Below, one piece after another: positions 5,227-10,308 of a DNA stretch of 10,308 nucleotides. How positions within the stretch are numbered: the stretch's first letter is position 1; every line of letters begins with the position of its first letter. A program made the translations under genes and the position numbers. The DNA is taken from positions 1 through 10,308 of the forward strand of contig DATCDK010000272.1 of the NCBI GenBank assembly GCA_036510735.1, read 5' to 3'. The notes beneath the pieces were generated by a model, which saw only the letters and a list, made by a program, of their open reading frames with translations, did not search any database and had not been told where the DNA came from. This DNA is from PALSA-607 sp036510735 (GTDB lineage Bacteria; Actinomycetota; Actinomycetes; Acidothermales; Acidothermaceae).

Positions 5227-5715
5227 TCAGTGCTGAAGGTTCTTCCAGCGCGCACGCGACGCGAGAATCTCGATCTCTGCTTCGGCTCGGTCGGCCCACG
5301 TCGCACCCTCGACCGACTTTCCTGGTTCGAGGTCTTTGTAGACCTCGAAGAAGTGTTGGATTTCTAGCCGGTCGAACGGCGGGACGTCGGTGATGTCGCG
5401 CAGGTGACCATGCCGCGGGTCGGTCGCGGGCACGCAGAGGACCTTGTCATCGCCGCCTTTTTCATCCGTCATCCGGAACATGCCGATCGCGCGACATTTG
5501 ATGAGGCAGCCCGGAAAGGTCGGCTCGTCGACGAGCACGAGTGCGTCGAGCGGGTCACCATCGTTGCCGAGGGTGTCGTCGATGAATCCGTAGTCGGACG
5601 GATAGCGCGTTGCCGTGAACAGCATCCGGTCGAGTCGAATCCGCCCGGTCTCGTGATCGAACTCGTACTTGTTGCGATGACCCTTGGGGATCTCGATCGT
5701 GACGTCGAACTCCAT
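5227..5715 (-). CDS. ppa: Inorganic pyrophosphatase (family I, Mg-dependent)
   Basis: This cytoplasmic enzyme hydrolyses pyrophosphate to two phosphates and so pulls nucleic acid, protein and activated-sugar synthesis forward. The protein has 162 residues, the same length as the Mycobacterium tuberculosis enzyme as I recall it, and starts MEFDVTIEIPKGHRNKYEFD. The family signature with its three metal-binding Asp is intact (Asp52, Asp54 and Asp57 in DGDPLDALV), as are YPSDYGFI, DDKVLCVP, and the YKDLEPGK segment near the C-terminus. I chose ATG 5715, because homologues begin there and GGGAG lies 4 bases upstream. An in-frame ATG at 5760 would add 15 residues (MRDTNERR...) with no family support. 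It is divergent from dacB across 62 bases and convergent with the NlpC/P60 gene. Confidence 0.97.
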   Translation of the reverse strand: MEFDVTIEIPKGHRNKYEFDHETGRIRLDRMLFTATRYPSDYGFIDDTLGNDGDPLDALVLVDEPTFPGCLIKCRAIGMFRMTDEKGGDDKVLCVPATDPRHGHLRDITDVPPFDRLEIQHFFEVYKDLEPGKSVEGATWADRAEAEIEILASRARWKNLQH

Positions 5716-5777
5716 CGCGCTCCCAACCCTGGTAATTCGTCGTTCGTTAGTGTCGCGCATGTGACGGGCGCAATGCG

Positions 5778-7310
5778 ATGACGGGCGGACGGCGGGTCGC
5801 TCTGGTCGTGTCCTTGGCCGTGGTGGCGGCTTTGGTCGGCGGCGTCGCTCTGTATGCGTCGACGACCGAAGACCCGACCTCCGAAGACGCAGGCGGGACG
5901 TCGGCAGCAGGCGCCGCGACCACGCCCGCTGTTGTCACTCCGGACCCCTCGGTCACCCCCACGTCTGTCACCCCCACACGGATCCCGGCATCGGTCGCGG
6001 CTCCGGCTGCGGCAGCGGCTTCGCCTGCCGTGCCCGCTCTTTGGGAACGGGCACCTTCGCCTGCGGCTTCGGTGCTCCTGCCTGGGTCGCTTTCTGCATC
6101 AAATGATCCGTCGACGGCTGGGCTGACGGCCACGCTTACTCCGCTGCTTGGCGACCACGCGTTCGCTGGCGACGATGTCGCAATGCTGGTCGCCGACGCT
6201 GGAAACGGGCGGGTACTGTTCGACAACGACGGCGCGGACGTCGTGCCGCCGGCCTCGACCGCGAAGCTCGCGGTTGCGGTGGCCGCGTTGCAGGTCCTCG
6301 GGCCTGACGCGCACCTGACGACTCGCGTCGTGCAAGGCAGCGTGCCTAGCCAGGTCGTGCTCGTCGGGGGCGGCGATCCGACGCTGTCCGGCCCCGCCGC
6401 CGTCGGCCCGCTTAGTCCTGGCTATCCGACACCGGCGAGCCTCACGACGCTTGCGCAGCAAACGGCTGCGCAGCTGCACGCGCGCGGGATCACCGCCGTC
6501 ACTCTTGGCTACGACGCCACTTTGTTCGTTGGGGCGACGCTTGCACCCGGCTGGAAGCCGATCTATCAGACCGAGGGTGACGTCGCTCCGGTGTCGGCGC
6601 TCGAAGTCGACGAGGGGCATCCCAACCCTGGTCTCACGGCGACGGCCGCCAACCCGGCGGCTGCCGCGGCGGCTGAGTTCGCCGAGTTGTTGACCAGCGA
6701 TGGGGTGACGGTGACTGGCGTGCCGACCGTCGGCCACGCCGTCCCGGGGAAAGCGGCGATTGCCAGCGTTGCGTCGCCACCGATGTCTGAACTCGTGCAG
6801 GGGATGCTGGGGCGAAGCGACAACGACCTCGCCGAGGCGCTTTCGCGTCAGGTCGCGATCGCGACTGGACACCCGGCGAGCTTCGCCGGTGGAGTCGCGG
6901 CAGTGCAGGCCGCGATCGATAGTCTTGGTGTCGATCCGTCGGGACTCGCGACTGTCGATGCAAGCGGACTGTCGCCGCTCGACCGCGTCAAGCCAGCCAC
7001 GCTTGTGTCACTCTTGCGCCTTGCCATCGACCCAGGTCATTCGCAGCTCACACCCATTCTCGCCGGGCTGCCGGTCGCGGGGTTCTCTGGAACTTTGAGT
7101 GGTCGTTTCGGTGGTCCGGCCGCTGCCGGCGCGGGGCTGATCAGGGCGAAGACCGGCACGTTGGACGGCGTCGTCGCACTCGCGGGGTATTTCCAGGACA
7201 GCAGCGGAGCGACGTTGGTGTTCGCGACGATCGTGACCGGTGTTGCCAAGACGGCGACGGCCACGACCGAGGCGGCGGTCGACCGATTGACAGCGAGTCT
7301 CGTACCGTAG
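5778..7310 (+). CDS. dacB: D-alanyl-D-alanine carboxypeptidase/endopeptidase, PBP4 type (family S13)
   Basis: This penicillin-binding protein trims the terminal D-Ala of peptidoglycan peptides and may also cut cross-links. It acts outside the membrane. It has 510 residues. There is an N-terminal membrane anchor or uncleaved signal (residues about 5-28), then a Pro/Thr/Ala/Ser-rich spacer (about 30-95) that crosses into the wall, then the catalytic domain. All three active-site motifs are present: SxxK at Ser160-Lys163 (STAK), SxN at Ser347-Asn349 (SDN) and KTG at 458-460. The long gap between SxxK and SxN is typical of class C/S13 enzymes with an inserted domain. ATG 5778 is the only sensible start, although no good Shine-Dalgarno sequence is visible. 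A TAGTGT -10 candidate lies at 5748-5753. The next gene begins 4 bases after the TAG, so this is probably the first gene of the operon. Confidence 0.93.
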   Translation: MTGGRRVALVVSLAVVAALVGGVALYASTTEDPTSEDAGGTSAAGAATTPAVVTPDPSVTPTSVTPTRIPASVAAPAAAAASPAVPALWERAPSPAASVLLPGSLSASNDPSTAGLTATLTPLLGDHAFAGDDVAMLVADAGNGRVLFDNDGADVVPPASTAKLAVAVAALQVLGPDAHLTTRVVQGSVPSQVVLVGGGDPTLSGPAAVGPLSPGYPTPASLTTLAQQTAAQLHARGITAVTLGYDATLFVGATLAPGWKPIYQTEGDVAPVSALEVDEGHPNPGLTATAANPAAAAAAEFAELLTSDGVTVTGVPTVGHAVPGKAAIASVASPPMSELVQGMLGRSDNDLAEALSRQVAIATGHPASFAGGVAAVQAAIDSLGVDPSGLATVDASGLSPLDRVKPATLVSLLRLAIDPGHSQLTPILAGLPVAGFSGTLSGRFGGPAAAGAGLIRAKTGTLDGVVALAGYFQDSSGATLVFATIVTGVAKTATATTEAAVDRLTASLVP

Positions 7311-7314
7311 GTCC

Positions 7315-8448
7315 ATGACCGACACCCTGCGGCTTGTCGACTGGGACCTTGCCACCGCGACGGCTACCAGGTTCGCGCCGCGAGGTCCGAGCGTGACCAG
7401 GCCGGAGGCGTTCGACGCCGTCCGACAGCTGCGGCTGCTCGCGGTCGAGGCCGAGGATCACGTGGCCGCATTTACTGGCCTGTCCGCGCCGCATCCGCAT
7501 GAGCCCGCGTTTGTCGCGGATCGCACCGCTTGGATCGAGGGCAACGTCGGCGGCTTCCAAGTAGTGATGCAGCCGTTGCTCGACAAGATGGCCGCGAAGC
7601 AGGCAGGCAAGGTTGGGGCGCCGGTCGTCAGCGCGCTCGGGTCTCGGGTGACCGGGATGCAGGTCGGCCTCTTGCTCGCTTACCTTTCGGGCAAGGTGCT
7701 TGGCCAATACGAGTTGTTCCTGCCACCAAAAGACGGCCAGGAGCGCGACGGCCGGCTGACGCTGGTGGCGCCGAACATCGTCGCTGCAGAACGCCAACTC
7801 GACGTTGACCCCCGCGACTTCAGGCTGTGGGTCTGTGTGCACGAGGTAACGCATCGCACGCAGTTCACCGCGGTGCGGTGGCTGCGGGCGCATCTGCACG
7901 ACGAGATCAGCGCGTTCCTGTTGGCCAGCGACCTCGATCCGTCCGCGATGCTCGCCCGGCTGCGCGACGTCGGCGAAGCGGTGCGTGACAACATGCGGCG
8001 GCGCGGCGGGGCCGCAGGCGAGGCGTCTGACGACAGCACTGAGGTCGAGGGCTTGAGCTTCCTTGAGGCGGTGCAAAATCCTGAGCAGCGCGCGATCCTC
8101 AACCGGCTGACGGCGGTGATGACCCTGCTCGAGGGACACGGCGAGTACGTGATGAACGGCGTCGGACCGTCGGTGATCCCGAGCGTCGAGGCGATCAGCG
8201 CGAAGTTTGCCGAGCGCCGGCGCGGCCAAGGTCCGGCCGACCGCATCGTGCGCAAGCTGTTCGGGCTCGACATGAAGGCCAAGCAGTACGCCGACGGTGC
8301 AGCCTTCGTCCGTGCGGTTGTCGAGCGGGCGGGGATGCCCGCGTTCAATCGGGTCTGGACGTCGCCGAACACCCTGCCGACCAAAGCGGAAATCGCTAAG
8401 CCGGAGTTGTGGATGTCCCGCGTGCTGCGCGCCACCGTCGGAGACTGA
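7315..8448 (+). CDS. Zincin-like metalloprotease family protein (DUF2342, 'F420 biosynthesis associated')
   Basis: This 377-residue cytoplasmic-looking protein belongs to an actinobacterial family annotated as zincin-like (DUF2342), which is often but loosely linked by name to coenzyme F420. Its substrate is unknown. The metalloprotease motif is intact: HEVTH at residues 176-180, with further acidic and His residues in EGHGE (273-277), a likely third ligand and helix. Other family hallmarks are WIEGNVGGFQ (about 74-83), GQYELFLP and MNGVGPSVIPS. No F420 genes are in the window, so the F420 label has no local support. ATG 7315 follows the dacB stop by 4 bases with only a weak AGG before it, so translation is probably coupled. 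The conserved place between dacB and tilS matches Mycobacterium tuberculosis Rv3626c. Its TGA (8446-8448) abuts the inferred tilS start. Confidence 0.9.
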   Translation: MTDTLRLVDWDLATATATRFAPRGPSVTRPEAFDAVRQLRLLAVEAEDHVAAFTGLSAPHPHEPAFVADRTAWIEGNVGGFQVVMQPLLDKMAAKQAGKVGAPVVSALGSRVTGMQVGLLLAYLSGKVLGQYELFLPPKDGQERDGRLTLVAPNIVAAERQLDVDPRDFRLWVCVHEVTHRTQFTAVRWLRAHLHDEISAFLLASDLDPSAMLARLRDVGEAVRDNMRRRGGAAGEASDDSTEVEGLSFLEAVQNPEQRAILNRLTAVMTLLEGHGEYVMNGVGPSVIPSVEAISAKFAERRRGQGPADRIVRKLFGLDMKAKQYADGAAFVRAVVERAGMPAFNRVWTSPNTLPTKAEIAKPELWMSRVLRATVGD

Positions 8449-8449
8449 G

Positions 8450-9526
8450 ATCCGACCACCCGGCCCGACCGTTGCGGTTGCCGCCGTCCGGTGTGCAGTC
8501 CGTGAAGCCCTTGCCGGACTCGATGCTGACTCGTTGGTGCTGGTCGCCTGCAGTGGCGGCGCCGACTCCGTTGCGCTTGCCGCCGCGGCTGCTTTCGAGG
8601 CGCCGCGGCTTGGCCTTCGGGTGGGTGGCGTCACGGTCGACCACGGGCTGCAGAAGGGCTCGACCTCTCGGGCGTCGACGGTTGCCGCGTTGCTGATCGG
8701 ACTTGGGCTCGAGCCGGTCGAAGTGGTCGCGGTCGATGTCTCCGCGCATTCCGGCGGTCCTGAGGCGGCTGCCCGCGCGGCGCGTTACGGCGCACTCGAC
8801 GGGGTGGCGGATCGGCTGCGTGCCAGCACGGTCCTGGTCGGTCACACCCTCGATGACCAGGCGGAGACCGTGCTGCTCGGTCTCGCCCGTGGCTCAGGGA
8901 CGCGGTCGTTGGCTGGCATGGCGGCCGTCAGCGGCAGCCCCGTCGGCGCCGAAGGTACGGACGCCCGCTATCGGCGTCCCCTCTTGGCGGTTGAACGGGC
9001 CGTTACGAAAGCGGCCTGCGCTGACCTCGGGCTGCCGGTGTGGGACGACCCGCAAAATGCCGACCCGACATTTACCCGCGTGCGGGTGCGGTCGGAGGTG
9101 TTGCCGGTGCTCGAGGCCGCGCTCGGACCAGGGGTGGCCGCGGCACTTGCCCGCACTGCCAATCTCGCCCGCGACGATGCCGACGCCCTCGACCGGTGGG
9201 CGGCGGGCAGCTACGCCGAAATGGCGGACGTCGACGGGTCGCTCGATGTTGCCGCGCTCGCGTTGCTGCCACCGGCCGTTCGCAGACGAGTGCTGCGGAC
9301 CGCAACGCTTCGAGCCGGGGTAACGGCGGGCAGCGTGGCCGCCGTCCATCTGCAAGCGATCGAGGCGCTGGTCACGGACTGGCACGGGCAAGGTCCGGTC
9401 AGCCTGCCGGGCGGCCAAAGCGCCAGCCGGCGGTATGGGAAGCTCTACGTCGGTACGGACCTGCATCAGACCCTGCTTATTGTTGAGACTGCTCGTCGAG
9501 GGGCGCACCCGGGTGGATCAGTTTGA
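8450..9526 (+). CDS. tilS: tRNA(Ile)-lysidine synthase
   Basis: TilS uses ATP to attach lysine to C34 of the CAU-anticodon tRNA-Ile, so that it reads AUA and is charged with isoleucine. The PP-loop SGGADS (residues 35-40 counted from 8450) is intact, followed by VDHGLQ, a GGPEAAAR.ARY segment and GHTLDDQAETVLLGLARGSG. A C-terminal substrate-binding part with LPPAVRRRVLR follows. The start is a problem. The family-like N-terminus (VAVAAVRCAVREALAGLD) must be included, yet upstream in-frame GTG/TTG codons (8297, 8312, 8318) would add about 45 unrelated residues inside the previous gene. The next codons downstream (TTG 8534, GTG 8537) would cut the domain to ten or so residues before the PP-loop. 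An in-frame ATC at 8450, one base after the previous stop and 6 bases after CGGAG, fits homology and spacing. From there it is 358 residues. I give that start as inferred. Confidence 0.9.
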   Translation: MRPPGPTVAVAAVRCAVREALAGLDADSLVLVACSGGADSVALAAAAAFEAPRLGLRVGGVTVDHGLQKGSTSRASTVAALLIGLGLEPVEVVAVDVSAHSGGPEAAARAARYGALDGVADRLRASTVLVGHTLDDQAETVLLGLARGSGTRSLAGMAAVSGSPVGAEGTDARYRRPLLAVERAVTKAACADLGLPVWDDPQNADPTFTRVRVRSEVLPVLEAALGPGVAAALARTANLARDDADALDRWAAGSYAEMADVDGSLDVAALALLPPAVRRRVLRTATLRAGVTAGSVAAVHLQAIEALVTDWHGQGPVSLPGGQSASRRYGKLYVGTDLHQTLLIVETARRGAHPGGSV

Positions 9527-10070
9527 CGTCAGCGACGACTTGTCCGGGATTTTGCTGAGCGAGAAGGAAATTCAGGCCAAGGTCATCGAGATGGCGGCCG
9601 CCATCGACGCCGACTACGCGGGGAAAGAGCTGCTGCTCGTCGGTGTCCTCAAAGGCGCCGTCATGGTCATGGCCGACCTCGCCAGGGCCGTCCACCTGCC
9701 GGTCACCGTCGACTTCATGGCGGTCTCGTCGTATGGTTCCGGCGGCTCGTCTTCTGGGGTGGTCCGGATTCTGAAGGACCTCGACCACGGCATCGACGGC
9801 CTGAACGTGCTGGTCGTCGAGGACATCGTCGACTCAGGGCTCACGCTCTCGTGGCTGGTGGCCAACCTGCGCTCGCGCGGTCCTGCCTCGGTTGAGGTGT
9901 GCGCGCTGATGCGCAAGCCGGATGCCGTCAAGCAGGACGTCGATGTGCGCTACCTCGGCTTTGACATTCCCCGTGATTTCGTTGTTGGGTACGGGCTCGA
10001 CTATGCCGAGAAGTACCGCAACCTGCCGTTTGTCGCGACCCTCAAGCGTTCGGTCTACGACCCTCAGTAG
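9513..10070 (+). CDS. hpt: Hypoxanthine-guanine phosphoribosyltransferase
   Basis: This purine-salvage enzyme makes IMP or GMP from hypoxanthine or guanine and PRPP. From GTG 9513 the protein has 185 residues, a normal length. It shows the pyrophosphate-loop LKGA, the flexible-loop Ser-Tyr (VSSYGSGG), the PRPP-binding signature VVEDIVDSGLT with Glu103, Asp104 and the catalytic-base Asp107, the purine-contact DFVVGYGLDYAEKYRNLP and the C-terminal end typical of bacterial Hpt. GTG 9513 is chosen because homologues begin there and GAGGGG (9498-9503) lies 9 bases upstream. The frame is open further back to 9435, but that lies inside tilS. The first 14 bases overlap the end of tilS, which suggests coupled translation. 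A hairpin follows 15 bases after the stop. Confidence 0.96.
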   Translation: MDQFDVSDDLSGILLSEKEIQAKVIEMAAAIDADYAGKELLLVGVLKGAVMVMADLARAVHLPVTVDFMAVSSYGSGGSSSGVVRILKDLDHGIDGLNVLVVEDIVDSGLTLSWLVANLRSRGPASVEVCALMRKPDAVKQDVDVRYLGFDIPRDFVVGYGLDYAEKYRNLPFVATLKRSVYDPQ

Positions 10071-10085
10071 TGGGAGTACCGGCGT

Positions 10086-10106
10086 GGCTCGGGGAACGAC
10101 CGAGCC
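10086..10106 (+). terminator. Hairpin after hpt, probable operon terminator
   Basis: A perfect 7-pair GC-rich stem (GGCTCGG 10086-10092 with CCGAGCC 10100-10106) encloses a 7-base loop, starting 15 bases after the hpt stop. Only a weak T content follows. It may end the dacB-to-hpt transcript, which would leave ftsH to its own promoter. Confidence 0.5.
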
Positions 10107-10225
10107 TCCTCGTGGGTTATGCAGTCGGCGGTAGGCCCGCTCTGGGCATTCGGCTGTGGGTGAACGCATCGCCCGCGGTGTACCGTCGAGGGTGGTACGA
10201 GATGTCGGTAGCGCGTCGATTCGGT

Positions 10226-10254
10226 AGGAGGGACGGAGCTTTCGCTCCGCATCC
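10226..10254 (+). promoter_or_regulatory. ftsH translation start with a hairpin between ribosome site and ATG
   Basis: A perfect AGGAGGG (10226-10232) lies 22 bases before the ATG, too far for normal use. The gap holds a 6-pair hairpin, CGGAGC (10234-10239), loop TTTC, GCTCCG (10244-10249). With the hairpin folded, only 1 + 5 unpaired bases separate the ribosome site from the ATG. Confidence 0.5.
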
Positions 10255-10308
10255 ATGAACGTGAAACGGTATGCCCGTGGCCCGTTGTTCTGGGTCCTTC
10301 TTATTGTC
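10255..10308 (+). CDS. ftsH: FtsH membrane AAA+ zinc protease, first 18 codons (runs off the window)
   Basis: The fragment reads MNVKRYARGPLFWVLLIV. A short basic start leads into a hydrophobic segment, as in the first membrane helix of FtsH (basic residues, then an aromatic and aliphatic run). The position after tilS-hpt is the usual ftsH location in many bacteria, including actinobacteria. FtsH degrades misassembled membrane proteins and some regulators. None of its AAA+ or HEXXH parts are in the window, so the call rests on the N-terminus and gene order. The ATG overlaps the TGA of a short upstream frame (ATGA), discussed in the findings. Confidence 0.75.
   Translation, partial: MNVKRYARGPLFWVLLIV

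Noticed and set aside
7141..8634. Long leftward frame of 497 codons
   Set aside because: It is the complement of the DUF2342 gene and its neighbours. Its composition is the Arg/Pro/His-rich kind seen in antisense frames of GC-rich genes.
10070..10258. Short rightward frame of 62 codons between hpt and ftsH
   Set aside because: The third codon positions are not GC-rich as in the real genes, there is no recognisable family, and it crosses the terminator hairpin. Its ATGA overlap with ftsH is noted as a possible coupling only.

Overview
The window looks like a chromosomal segment of a high-GC actinobacterium. The evidence is the GC-rich third codon positions, the frequent GTG starts, and family-level matches that are all actinobacterial in style: an IdeR-type iron regulator, a PIN-PhoH ATPase, a secreted NlpC/P60 hydrolase with a long coiled coil, and the block ppa / dacB - DUF2342 zincin - tilS - hpt - ftsH. 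That last block has the same order, with ppa divergent, as I recall from Mycobacterium tuberculosis (Rv3628 to Rv3624c, with ftsH further on). I cannot name the genus.

Layout. Bases 1-112 hold the start of a leftward lipoprotein gene that runs off the window. It diverges from ideR (172-885). ideR converges, with a 5-base gap, on a leftward conserved protein gene (891-1403), which lies behind a leftward csbD-like stress gene (1520-1690) that has its own strong terminator hairpin. A 259-base divergent spacer with an 18-base perfect palindrome leads to the rightward PIN-PhoH gene (1950-3407). A 382-base gene-free stretch follows. It holds an 8-base tandem repeat, direct and inverted repeats and a likely promoter, and it precedes the secreted NlpC/P60 gene (3790-5220). 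That gene converges, with a 6-base gap, on ppa (5227-5715, leftward). Divergently from ppa, a tightly packed rightward operon runs dacB (5778-7310), DUF2342 zincin (7315-8448), tilS (about 8450-9526) and hpt (9513-10070). It ends in a hairpin and is followed by the first 18 codons of ftsH.

How the genes relate. The last block mixes cell-wall trimming (dacB), tRNA-Ile lysidine formation (tilS), purine salvage (hpt), pyrophosphate removal (ppa) and membrane proteolysis (ftsH). The NlpC/P60 protein is a second cell-wall enzyme with its own elaborate leader. csbD and the 891-1403 protein may belong to a general stress regulon.

I did not find a mobile element, CRISPR array, tRNA, rRNA or a clearly new multi-gene system. 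The most interesting signals are about translation starts. Two genes (phoH and tilS) each have a well-placed Shine-Dalgarno sequence in front of an in-frame ATC exactly where homology says the protein should begin. The NlpC/P60 gene has its ribosome site and start codon inside a hairpin. ftsH has a perfect ribosome site 22 bases from its ATG with a hairpin in between that would close the gap to 6 bases.
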